Shown here piece after piece: positions 41,096 through 49,104 of a stretch of DNA of 49,105 nucleotides. Numbering within the stretch: the stretch's first letter is position 1; every line of letters begins with the position of its first letter. Location of the stretch: assembly GCF_018129065.1 (NCBI RefSeq), contig NZ_JAAEDM010000027.1, positions 1 through 49,105 on the forward strand, given 5' to 3'. Source of the stretch: Neoroseomonas soli. Its GTDB lineage: Bacteria; Pseudomonadota; Alphaproteobacteria; Acetobacterales; Acetobacteraceae. The notes under the pieces are model-generated. The model saw only the letters and a program-made list of their open reading frames with translations, made no database searches and was not told where the DNA came from. A program made the position numbers and the translations under genes.

Positions 41096-43266
41096 ACGCC
41101 GAAGGCGACACCCTTATCGCCACGCCGCTGAGCAAGCTGGCCGTGGCCGGCGATCAGGCGGCCGCGCTCGCCGCCATCCGACAGATCGTCTCGCATGCCG
41201 TTGCCACGGGCACACTTCCGGAACTGCACGTCGCGGCGCGGGATGCACTTCAGCGCGGCGTGCCGGATCGCTGGGCCCACTACCTTCTGGTGCTGGCGGC
41301 CCTCGCGCTGCTGCGCGAGCCCACGCATTGGGAAGCGCGGACGGAGAAGGCGACGCCGGCGCTACTTGGCGCGCTCGACGCCCTGATCGACGAAGCCGCG
41401 AGCATGCCACCGCGCTCCCGGACGTTCCTTGGCGTGCTTGAGGGCGTGCGCGCCTATGTCGCCGGCGATGCCGAACTCGCGTTCGCGCGCCTCGCCGAGG
41501 CCGGTGCAGAGGCCTCGCCTTTGTTCGAGCGCTTCGACTTCGCTTCGCCCGTTCGGTTCATCCGGCGTTTGCCGGCGGCCTTTCCATCCGCTCCAGCTGC
41601 CCTGGGCGCGATCGCCGAGCCCGTGGGACCGCTGCCTGCCGCAATGCCGGCGGTGATGGCGAGCGCGTCGGTCGACCCGCGATATGCGGCGGCCTTCGCC
41701 GAAGGGCTGCTCCGCGGTCTTGCCGGCACCGAAGGGCTTGGACTGCACCTCCATCTGGTGGCCCCGCGGGCCGAAGCGGAGCGGATCGCCGCGGGGCTGC
41801 ACGCGCGGGCCGAGGCGCTTGGCACAACGCTTGCCGTGACCGCCGGTCCCGCGCCTTCGGCCGAGCGCGCTTTCCATGCATGCGCGCGCTTCCTGGTCGC
41901 GCCGATGGTGATGGAGCGCCTCGGCTGCTCGTTGCTCATCCTCGATGCCGACAGCCTGCCCGAGCCGACGCCCGCGGTGGCGCAATTGCTGGCGGAGGCG
42001 GCGAAGGCGGACCGCGTGATGGCGCGCATCCGGCCGCGCTCGGCAAGCGGCTATCTGCCCTGGCGCCGGTTGGCCGCAGGCCTCTTCTTCGTGCCGAACG
42101 GGCCTCGGGGGCGGCGCTATGCCGCAGCGGTCGCGGGGGCCATCGACTATTTCTGGCGGCACGATGGGACCAACCTGTGGTGGATCGATCAACTCGCGCT
42201 TGAAGCCGCCGCCATCACCGAGGCGCAGGCCAGCGGGGCCGTGTTGCCCATGCCGTATCAGGTCACCGCTGCCTTCCCGGCCATGAGCCGCGAGGTGAAG
42301 CACGCGCACCTGCATCGCGACCTGCCGAGCGGCGCCGTCGTGCCCGTAGAACCGGAGGCGCGCGGCCGATTGGTCGCAGGGGCGATACTCGTGCCGCCGG
42401 GTCACAGCGGAGCGCCCGGCGTCCCCTTTCGGATGGCGATCCTTGCGGCCGACGGCTCCGCCATCCCGGAAGGCGATTTCCTGCGCCGAAGCTGGCGGAT
42501 GGGCGGCGCCGAGCCGGGGCCGGTCGCGCGTTTCCTGTCGGGGCGCTACGCCTATGGCGGCATTCTCATGCCGCATATCGGGCACTTCCTGGTCGAGAGC
42601 CTGTCGCGTGCCTGGTACCTCAGGCGACATCCTGAGCTTCCCGTCCTGTGGCACCGTCGCGGCGGGAAACTGGGAAGTGTGCATCAGGAAATTCTCTGCC
42701 TCCTCGGCCTTTCCGTAAGGGAGGACCTGGTTCTATCTGAGACAGTGGCGGCGGAAAGCCTGGTGGTCCCCGCGCAAGGCGCCGTGATGGGCGGGCGCTT
42801 CTCCCCCGAGCAGGCCCAGGCACTGGGCGCCGTGTCGGCAAGGCCACCGCAGCCAGGCCGCCGAATCTGGCTCTCGCGCCGGGGCCTCAGCGGGGGCAAG
42901 GCGCTGATCGAAGGCGAGGACGAGGTCGAGCACAGCCTCATCTCGGCCGGGTGGACCATCGTGACGCCAGAAGCCCTGCCGCTCGCTGGGCAACTCGAAG
43001 CCTTGGCGGAGGCGGAGGACATCGCGGGCTTCATGGGCTCGGCGTTCCATCTGCTGCTGCTGCTGGACCGAGTGCGGGCGAGGGTCAGCATTCTGGATCG
43101 CGGCATCCCGCGGGACCTGTGGCGGACCTTTATCGAGATCGCATCGGCCAAGGGTTTCCGGCAGCAGATCCTGCAGGTGGAACATGAGGTCGTCGGCGGG
43201 GTGGGCGCACGTACCTCAATCCGTCTCCGAGACCCGAAGACGGCAGCCAGCCTGATCGTTCGCTGA
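41092..43266 (+). CDS. two-domain glycosyltransferase: GT-A-like N-terminal part plus GT61-like C-terminal part
   Basis: This 724-residue protein starts with GTG overlapping the sulfotransferase stop. Residues about 190-440 look like a GT-A nucleotide-sugar domain, with LLILDADSLPEP containing a DxD-like Asp285-Ala-Asp287 and LWWIDQLALEAA as a plausible acceptor-side helix. Residues about 440-720 resemble GT61 (DUF563) enzymes, with YGGILMPHIGHFLVESLSRA (His498), IWLSRRGL, a Glu-rich EGEDEVEHSLISAGWTIVTP segment and IAGFMGSAFHLLLL (His653). The first 180 residues are helical, possibly TPR-like or a spacer. No signal peptide is seen. The pair probably builds and sulfates a surface glycan. Confidence 0.75.
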   Translation: MNAEGDTLIATPLSKLAVAGDQAAALAAIRQIVSHAVATGTLPELHVAARDALQRGVPDRWAHYLLVLAALALLREPTHWEARTEKATPALLGALDALIDEAASMPPRSRTFLGVLEGVRAYVAGDAELAFARLAEAGAEASPLFERFDFASPVRFIRRLPAAFPSAPAALGAIAEPVGPLPAAMPAVMASASVDPRYAAAFAEGLLRGLAGTEGLGLHLHLVAPRAEAERIAAGLHARAEALGTTLAVTAGPAPSAERAFHACARFLVAPMVMERLGCSLLILDADSLPEPTPAVAQLLAEAAKADRVMARIRPRSASGYLPWRRLAAGLFFVPNGPRGRRYAAAVAGAIDYFWRHDGTNLWWIDQLALEAAAITEAQASGAVLPMPYQVTAAFPAMSREVKHAHLHRDLPSGAVVPVEPEARGRLVAGAILVPPGHSGAPGVPFRMAILAADGSAIPEGDFLRRSWRMGGAEPGPVARFLSGRYAYGGILMPHIGHFLVESLSRAWYLRRHPELPVLWHRRGGKLGSVHQEILCLLGLSVREDLVLSETVAAESLVVPAQGAVMGGRFSPEQAQALGAVSARPPQPGRRIWLSRRGLSGGKALIEGEDEVEHSLISAGWTIVTPEALPLAGQLEALAEAEDIAGFMGSAFHLLLLLDRVRARVSILDRGIPRDLWRTFIEIASAKGFRQQILQVEHEVVGGVGARTSIRLRDPKTAASLIVR

Positions 43267-43429
43267 CGGAGTGTTCCACGCGGCGGCCGCCTCGGCATGC
43301 CAGCAAGTGCGGCCGCGACTGCCCACGCGAATCCGAAGCCTCCGCTGACGGCGGGCTCTCCGCGTGTCCTGAATGTCGAATGCGTGGCGTTGGCCGATGA
43401 CCATGGGGCGGCGAAGGCGCGGCCTCACG

Positions 43430-44050
43430 TCAGCTCGCCGGGATGGCGTCGTAAAGCTCGTACTCCGAGGCAAGGCGCCGACGCAGCGCGAGCAGATCGA
43501 TGCCTTCGAAATCCACATCGCTGCGGGCTCGGGATTGGTTCGTCACCTTCACGTCGAGCTTCTGCCCACTCAATGTCTCGAGAGTCGCGATCAAACGAGC
43601 GTGCGATTCGAGGCGGAACAGTTCCACCTCGCCGAGCGCGCCGGTGCGGTCCCGCAGGAAATCGGACTGCCGCAGCACACCGCCTACGCGCGGTGGCTTC
43701 GATGAGAAATAGGCATCGAGGAATGAGGCGAACGTTGAATAGACCGGCTGTTCCTTAGCGCCGCCTCCCGGTGTGGGGCGCCCTCTTTCGTCCCAGGAAT
43801 AGCGGTACCAAGAATAAAGCCAGTCTATCGGGTCTCTTACAAGTGAAAATACACGCGGCTCATAGGGGGCGGGGGCCCTGCGCGCCTTCATCATTGGCAA
43901 GACCCAATCCGTGACGAAGGCATAGCTCACATGCTTCATGTGATCTTTGAAACGAACGTCGCAGACCGGCATCAATGCTTGCTGCAAGGAGGAGGAGGCG
44001 CATTTCGGCATCGACAGGACAATGAAGCCGAAACGAAGCGAAGCCATCAT
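43430..44050 (-). CDS. sulfotransferase family protein, lower GC than neighbours
   Basis: This 206-residue protein has the sulfotransferase PAPS loop SMPKCASSSLQQAL (residues 13-26) and the 3'-phosphate motif RVFSLVRDPIDWLYSWYRYS. The C-terminal part is short compared with the usual 250-300 residues. Some 60-base blocks fall to about 47% GC by hand count (43801-43860; 43921-43980), far below the surrounding genes, which suggests recent transfer. It converges on the glycosyltransferase gene and lies 46 bases after the molybdopterin gene on the same strand. The ribosome site is weak; either of the two adjacent ATGs may be used. The acceptor is unknown. Confidence 0.8.
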   Translation of the reverse strand: MMASLRFGFIVLSMPKCASSSLQQALMPVCDVRFKDHMKHVSYAFVTDWVLPMMKARRAPAPYEPRVFSLVRDPIDWLYSWYRYSWDERGRPTPGGGAKEQPVYSTFASFLDAYFSSKPPRVGGVLRQSDFLRDRTGALGEVELFRLESHARLIATLETLSGQKLDVKVTNQSRARSDVDFEGIDLLALRRRLASEYELYDAIPAS

Positions 44051-44096
44051 TCTTGAACCACCCCGCGATCAAATTGGATCCGCGCCGCCGCGCAGC

Positions 44097-45749
44097 CTAT
44101 CCGCCCCGGCCCGCGCCCGGCATTGCCTTCAACGCATCCGTTGTGTCGAAGTCCCGCAGCACGGCGTCGTCCGCCATCTCGACCTCGACCATCCGGTCGG
44201 CATGCGTGCCGATCAGGTGGCGGGCGCCGACATCGCCGGTGATCGCCAACATCTCGGGCAGGAATTCCCGCGACCAGAGCATCGGGTTGCCCTGCTTGCC
44301 GCGGAAGGTCGGCATGACGATGGCGCGGCCCTCCTCCGGGTCGAAGGCGGCGATCAGCCGGTCCAGCATCGGACCCGAGACCAGCGGCATGTCGCCGAGG
44401 CAGACGACGAAGCCTTCCACATCCGCCGGCAGCGCCGCGAGCCCGGCCTTGAGCGAGGCGGAGAGCCCCTCGGCGTAGTCCTCGGCATGGGCGAAGATGA
44501 CCGGGCGGCCGGCGAGCGCTTCCTCCACCCGATCGCGCTCGTGGCCGACGACGACGATGACGGGGCGGGCGTGGCTCGCGAGCACGTTGTCCACCACGCG
44601 CGCGACCATCGGCGTGCCCTGGTTGTCGGCAACCAGCAGCTTGTTGAGCGGCGCCATGCGGCGCGAGCGCCCGGCGGCGAGCACCACGGCGGCGACGTTG
44701 CGCGCCCGGCGCGGGGCCAGCGCCGGCGGGGCGACGCGCGGTGCCTGTTCCCGCGGCAGGGGACGGACCTCGATCTCCTTGAGCAGCCCGCCGACGCCCA
44801 TCGCCATGACATCGCGCGCCGCCACCGGCACGCCCGCGAAGACGCGCTGCAGCACCCAATCGAAGCCGTTCAGCTTCGGGCTGCGCGCGCAGCCCGGCAG
44901 GACCATGGCCGGAGTATCGCCGACGCGGCCGAGGCAGAGCAGGTTGCCCGGATCGACCGGCATGCCGAAATGCTCGATCCGGCCCCCGGCGCGCACGATG
45001 GCGGCGGGGCCGATGTCGCGGCGGTCCACCACGGCCGAGGCGCCGGCGATCAACAGGACCTCCGCCCCGGCGCGCTTCAGCCGGCCGAGCGCCTCGGCGA
45101 CCGGCGCTTCCTCGTGGCGGACGCGCTCGACGGGCAGCATGCTGCCGCAGAGCCCCTCGACCCGCGCGGCGGTGGCCTCCACCGCGCCTTCCATCACGCT
45201 TTCCTTGATGCCGGGCAGTTCGGTCAGCACCAGGCCGACCTTGAGCGGGCGGAAGGGATGGACGGCGAAGACCGGCGCCTTGCCCCCGCGGGCCACCGCC
45301 TCCGCCACGCCGAGCAACTTCCCCGGCACGGCGAAGGGAATGACCTTGATCGTCGCGATCATCTCGCGCGCCGCGACGGGGGTGTAGTTGGGCAGGGTCG
45401 CGACGGTCAGGCTCTCGTCCACGGCGTTGATGCCGTCCAGGCGCCGCGCATCCAGCACCAGCAGGCCGGCGGTCTCGGAGAGCAGGTTCACCCGGCCGGT
45501 CGCGGCACGGGACCGCGCGACGAGCGGCGCCGTCAGCGCCGCCGCCAGGCGTTCCGCCGCGTCGTTCTCGGGCACGTCGCCGGCCTCGAGGCGGGCGGTG
45601 ATGACATCCCGCTTGCCGGCATCCTTGATCGCGGCAACGGCCTCTTCGTCGAGCACGGTGCCCTTCTTGATGACCTTGCCGGGCAGGCGCAGCGAATGGG
45701 CGAGGATGGCACCCTTGGCCTCCTCGATCGGCGTCGGGCCGAAGATCAT
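44097..45749 (-). CDS. fused molybdopterin-binding (MoaB/MoeA-like) and MocA/MobA-like nucleotidyltransferase protein
   Basis: This 550-residue protein joins two Mo-cofactor activities. Residues about 170-330 form a MoCF_biosynth-type domain (AEVLLIAGASAVVDRRDIG; MVLPGCARSPKLNGFDWVL). Residues about 350-550 form a MobA/MocA-type transferase with AAVVLAAGRSRRM (nucleotide loop), KLLVADNQGTPMVARVV, GLSASLKAGL, VCLGDMPLVSGPMLD and GKQGNPMLW. The MocA type attaches CMP to molybdopterin for xanthine-dehydrogenase-family enzymes. It overlaps the XdhC-like gene by ATGA, so it belongs to the cofactor-insertion operon. The N-terminal segment (GPTPIEEAKGAILAHSLRLP) resembles the start of other fused proteins of this kind. 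Confidence 0.88.
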   Translation of the reverse strand: MIFGPTPIEEAKGAILAHSLRLPGKVIKKGTVLDEEAVAAIKDAGKRDVITARLEAGDVPENDAAERLAAALTAPLVARSRAATGRVNLLSETAGLLVLDARRLDGINAVDESLTVATLPNYTPVAAREMIATIKVIPFAVPGKLLGVAEAVARGGKAPVFAVHPFRPLKVGLVLTELPGIKESVMEGAVEATAARVEGLCGSMLPVERVRHEEAPVAEALGRLKRAGAEVLLIAGASAVVDRRDIGPAAIVRAGGRIEHFGMPVDPGNLLCLGRVGDTPAMVLPGCARSPKLNGFDWVLQRVFAGVPVAARDVMAMGVGGLLKEIEVRPLPREQAPRVAPPALAPRRARNVAAVVLAAGRSRRMAPLNKLLVADNQGTPMVARVVDNVLASHARPVIVVVGHERDRVEEALAGRPVIFAHAEDYAEGLSASLKAGLAALPADVEGFVVCLGDMPLVSGPMLDRLIAAFDPEEGRAIVMPTFRGKQGNPMLWSREFLPEMLAITGDVGARHLIGTHADRMVEVEMADDAVLRDFDTTDALKAMPGAGRGG

Positions 45750-46486
45750 GCGGAAAGACCGATGCTGATGCGGCCCTGGTCAGGGGCGGGTTGCAGGCGC
45801 GGCTGGCCGAGCGCCGCGCCGCGGCGGGCGGCGACGATCTCCGCCATGACGGAGAGCGCAATCTCGGGCGCCGTCACCGCCTCGATGTCGAGGCCGACGG
45901 GAGCGTGGATGCGCGCGATGGCATCGTCGCCATGGCCGAGATCCTTCAGCCGAGCGACGCGCTTCGCATGGGTGCGGCGGCTGCCGAGCGCGCCGACGTA
46001 GAAAGCGTGCGAGCGCAGCGCTGCGTCGAGCGCGGGGTCGTCCAGCTTCGGGTCGTGCGTCAGCGTGACCACGGCGCTGCGGCCGTCGGGCTTCAGTTCC
46101 GCCATCGCCTCGTCCGGCCAGTCGGTGCGCAGCGTGATGCCGGGCAGGCGTTCCTCGGTCGCGAAGGCGCGGCGCGGGTCCACCACGATCATCTCGAAGC
46201 CGAGCGGTGCCGCCATCGGCGCCATGGCCTGCGCGATGTGCACCGCGCCGACGACGATGATGCGCAGCGGCGGGTTGTGCGGGTGGACGAACCAGGTCTC
46301 GCCGTCGAGCGTGACGTTGCCCGCCTTCTCGCTGCCGAGGGCCGCGCGCGCGGCTTCCGCGAGCGTGGCGGGCAGGGCTTCCTGCGGCCAGAGATGCTGC
46401 TCGCCATCGGTCATGCGCGTCAGCAGCACGACCGGGCGCTGCGCGGCGCGTTCGGCCTGCAGCCTTTCGAGGATCTCCGCCTTCAC
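45746..46486 (-). CDS. XdhC C-terminal (Rossmann) domain protein
   Basis: This 246-residue protein corresponds to the Rossmann half of XdhC/CoxI, the factor that binds Mo-cofactor and promotes its sulfuration and insertion into molybdenum hydroxylases. Landmarks are LRIIVVGAVHIAQAMAP, VVDPRRAFATEERLPG, VVTLTHDPKLDDPAL and FYVGALGSRRTHAKRVARL, then APVGLDIEAVTAPEIALSVM. The start is a GTG at 46486, overlapping the previous stop (GTGA). In many bacteria this domain is fused to the short domain encoded by the preceding gene; here they are separate. Confidence 0.88.
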   Translation of the reverse strand: MKAEILERLQAERAAQRPVVLLTRMTDGEQHLWPQEALPATLAEAARAALGSEKAGNVTLDGETWFVHPHNPPLRIIVVGAVHIAQAMAPMAAPLGFEMIVVDPRRAFATEERLPGITLRTDWPDEAMAELKPDGRSAVVTLTHDPKLDDPALDAALRSHAFYVGALGSRRTHAKRVARLKDLGHGDDAIARIHAPVGLDIEAVTAPEIALSVMAEIVAARRGAALGQPRLQPAPDQGRISIGLSA

Positions 46487-46815
46487 GTCAGCGGCTCCAC
46501 GAAGACCTTCACCTTGCCACCGCAGGACAGGCCGACCTCCCACGCGCGCTCGTCGGTGACGCCGAAATCGAGCAGTTGCGGCGTGCCGGTCGCCATCGCC
46601 TGCTTCGCGGCGTCGGCGACGGCGCCCTCGATGCAGCCGCCGGAGACCGAGCCGGCAAGCCGGCCCGAGGCCGTGACCGCAAGGCGCGAACCGGCCGGGC
46701 GAGGGGAGGAGCCCCAGGTCTCGACCACGGTGGCGATCGCGACCTTCTCGCCTTCCGCTCGCCAGGCGGCGGCGGTGGCGAGGATGTCCTCGGACTGCGT
46801 CGTGTCGGTGCTCAT
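46483..46815 (-). CDS. XdhC/CoxI N-terminal domain protein (stand-alone)
   Basis: This 110-residue protein is the N-terminal XdhC_CoxI domain on its own. The signature is VVETWGSSPRPAGSRLAVT followed by GSVSGGCIEGAVADAAKQA, and the end has GLSCGGKVKVFVEPL. The cysteines in SGGCIEG and LSCGGK are the conserved ones of the family. It overlaps both neighbours by four bases, so it is translated together with coxE and the Rossmann half, and the two xdhC parts probably associate. Confidence 0.9.
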   Translation of the reverse strand: MSTDTTQSEDILATAAAWRAEGEKVAIATVVETWGSSPRPAGSRLAVTASGRLAGSVSGGCIEGAVADAAKQAMATGTPQLLDFGVTDERAWEVGLSCGGKVKVFVEPLT

Positions 46816-48065
46816 GCCGCCATCCTCCCGCGCTGCGTGGCGTGACGGCCGGACAGGGTGGCGACCAGGTCACGCAGGCTGTTCAGATTATGCACCGGGC
46901 GGAAATCGTCCACATGGGGCAGCATTGCCCGGATGCCCTGGGATTTGGGCTGGAAGCCCGAGAATCTCAACAAGGGATTCAACCAGATGAGCCGGCGGCA
47001 GGATCCGCGCAGGCGTTCCGTGGCCTCCGCGAGGCCCTTCGCACCTTCCCGGTCCAGCCCGTCGGTGATGAGCAGCACCACCGCCCCCTGGCCCAGCACG
47101 CGCCGCCCCCAGAGCCGGTTGAACAGCGCGAGCGATTCGCCGATCCGCGTGCCGCCCGACCAGTCCGGCACGATGTGCGAGACCATCTCGAAGGCCACTT
47201 CCGGGTCGCGGTGCTTGAGTTGCCGCGTGACGTTGGTGAGCCGCGTGCCGAAAAGGAAGGTGTGCACGCGGTCGCGGTCATTGGCGACGGCGTGCAGGAA
47301 GTGCAGCAGGATCTGCGCGTAGCGGGACATGGACCCGCTGATATCGCATAGCGCCACCAGCGGCGGCGGCCGCGTCACGCGGCGGCGGCGCGCGAGGCTC
47401 AGGATCTCGCCCCCGGTGCGCAGGGACTGGCGCACGGTCGCGCGCAGGTCGGCGACCGGGCCGAGGGCATCGGGGCGGAAGCGGCGCGTGCGCTGCTCAT
47501 CGAGCGGCAGCACGAGGCGGCGGATCTCCTGCTTCGCGGCCGCGATCTCGGCGGCCGACATGGCCTCGAAATCCATCTGCTGCAGGCGCTCGCGCTCGCT
47601 GACCGTGAAGGTCATGTCGTGCCGCGGCGGCGGTTCCTCGGGGGGCTTCGGCTTCGGCCGGTTCTCCTGCATCGCTTCCGCGAGGCGGCGGGAGGCAGGC
47701 GGCGCCTTCTCGTCCTTCGGCTTGTTGCCATCCATCAGCGCCATGGCGGCGGCGTGCGCCGCCGCGTCGGGGTCTCGCCAGAAGAGCTGGAAGGCCTGGT
47801 CGAAGATCTCGAAATGCTCGCGCCGGTGGACCATCACGGCCCGCAGCGCGGCGTGCACCTGGCGGCGCTCGGCGATGTCGATCTCGGTCAGCGCCTCGAG
47901 GCCCGCGATGGCCTCGCCGGGGCCGAGCGGCAGGCCGGTGCGCCGCAGCAGCCGCGTGAAGGCGAGCAGGTTCTCGGCCAGGTATCCGCCGGGCGCCGTG
48001 GCGGCCCCGGCCGCGCGCGCCTGGACTGCGCCGATGATCCGCGCGGCGTCCCTATCGGGCGTCAC
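46812..48065 (-). CDS. coxE: CoxE-like VWA-domain protein
   Basis: This 417-residue protein carries a von Willebrand factor A domain in its C-terminal half, with a complete MIDAS start DISGSMS (residues 241-247), the threonine in WSGGTRIGESL and the aspartate in LLITDGLDREG. The N-terminal 200 residues are helical with a Pro/Lys-rich linker near residues 117-150. CoxE works with the AAA+ protein CoxD in assembling the active site of CO dehydrogenase and related molybdenum hydroxylases, by analogy with MoxR/VWA pairs. It overlaps its neighbours by ATGA on both sides. Confidence 0.9.
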   Translation of the reverse strand: MTPDRDAARIIGAVQARAAGAATAPGGYLAENLLAFTRLLRRTGLPLGPGEAIAGLEALTEIDIAERRQVHAALRAVMVHRREHFEIFDQAFQLFWRDPDAAAHAAAMALMDGNKPKDEKAPPASRRLAEAMQENRPKPKPPEEPPPRHDMTFTVSERERLQQMDFEAMSAAEIAAAKQEIRRLVLPLDEQRTRRFRPDALGPVADLRATVRQSLRTGGEILSLARRRRVTRPPPLVALCDISGSMSRYAQILLHFLHAVANDRDRVHTFLFGTRLTNVTRQLKHRDPEVAFEMVSHIVPDWSGGTRIGESLALFNRLWGRRVLGQGAVVLLITDGLDREGAKGLAEATERLRGSCRRLIWLNPLLRFSGFQPKSQGIRAMLPHVDDFRPVHNLNSLRDLVATLSGRHATQRGRMAA

Positions 48066-48958
48066 CCCGCGGCCGCCGCCACGGCCTCCGACACCAGCCG
48101 CGCGGCTTCGGCGCCCTTCAGCTTGGCGATGTCGTCCTGGTACTTGAGCAGCACGCCGAGCGTCTCATCCACGGCGCCCGGCTCCAGTTCCTTCGCGTCC
48201 AACGCTGCGAGCGCCTGCGCCCAGTCGATGGTCTCGGCGACGCCCGGCAGCTTGAAGTAGTCGCCGTCGCGGACCTTCTGCACGAAGGCCACGATCTGCG
48301 CCGAGAGCTTCTCCGGCAGGCCCGGCGCGCGCACGCGCAGGATGGCGCGTTCCCGCGCCGCATCCGGGTAGTCCACCCAGTGGTAGAGGCAGCGGCGGCG
48401 CACCGCGTCGTGCACCTCCCGCGTGCGGTTGGAGGTGATGATGACGACCGGCGGAGCCATCGCCTTCACCGTGCCGAGTTCCGGGATGGTGATCTGGAAA
48501 TCGGCGAGGATCTCGAGCAGGAAGGCCTCGAAGGGCTCGTCCGCGCGATCGAGCTCGTCGATGAGCAGGACCGCGGGCTCGCCTTCCAGCGCCTGCAGCA
48601 GCGGGCGGGCCTGGAGGAACTTGCGGTCGTAGATGCCGCGCTCGATCGCCTCGCGGTCCGTCTCGCCGGCCGCTTCGGCCAGGCGGATGGCCATGAGCTG
48701 GCGCGCGTGATTCCACTCGTAGGCCGCGGCGGAAAGGTCGAGCCCGTCGTAGCATTGCAGGCGCACGAGATGCCGCGGCAGCGTTTTCGCCAGCACCTTG
48801 GCGATCTCGGTCTTGCCGGTGCCCGGCTCGCCTTCGAGGAAGAGCGGCCGCCCCATGCGCAGCGCGAGGTGGACCGTGGTCGCCAGCGCGCGGTCGGCGA
48901 CATAGCCGCCGGCCGCGAGCAGCGCCTGGGTCTCCTCGACGGTGCGGGGATCGCTCAC
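48062..48958 (-). CDS. coxD: CoxD-like MoxR-type AAA+ ATPase
   Basis: This 298-residue AAA+ chaperone has Walker A GEPGTGKT (residues 43-50), Walker B LLIDELDRAD (131-140), sensor-1 VIITSNRT and the arginine stretch AVRRRCLYHWVDYP. LVRLQCYDGLDLSAAAYEWN is the hallmark of the CoxD/MoxR group. In Oligotropha, CoxD is needed for sulfuration of the Cu-Mo centre of CO dehydrogenase, so a maturation role is inferred. The start is a GTG at 48958 whose bases overlap the stop of the upstream gene (GTGA). Confidence 0.92.
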   Translation of the reverse strand: MSDPRTVEETQALLAAGGYVADRALATTVHLALRMGRPLFLEGEPGTGKTEIAKVLAKTLPRHLVRLQCYDGLDLSAAAYEWNHARQLMAIRLAEAAGETDREAIERGIYDRKFLQARPLLQALEGEPAVLLIDELDRADEPFEAFLLEILADFQITIPELGTVKAMAPPVVIITSNRTREVHDAVRRRCLYHWVDYPDAARERAILRVRAPGLPEKLSAQIVAFVQKVRDGDYFKLPGVAETIDWAQALAALDAKELEPGAVDETLGVLLKYQDDIAKLKGAEAARLVSEAVAAAAG

Positions 48959-49104
48959 CGGAGGAACATCAGCGCGAGGATCACGACCATGATGGCGCCG
49001 CCGACCCAGGCCATCAGCGGGATGCCGAGCGGCGCTTCCGGCAGCAGGTCGAAGATCGAGATGCCGGCGGGCGCGGCCGGCACCGGGCGCGGTGCCGGCG
49101 CGGC
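48955..49104 (-). CDS. coxG: C-terminal end of a CoxG-like protein, truncated by window edge
   Basis: The last 49 residues of a minus-strand gene are visible: a Pro/Ala-rich linker (APAPRPVPAAPAG), then LPEAPLGIPLMAWVGGAIMV and a membrane helix ending VVILALMFLR. A proline-rich linker followed by a C-terminal membrane anchor is typical of CoxG-type SRPBCC proteins, which attach CO dehydrogenase to the membrane. The SRPBCC domain itself lies outside the window, so the call rests on this tail and on the position immediately upstream of coxD. Confidence 0.6.
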   Translation of the reverse strand, partial: AAPAPRPVPAAPAGISIFDLLPEAPLGIPLMAWVGGAIMVVILALMFLR

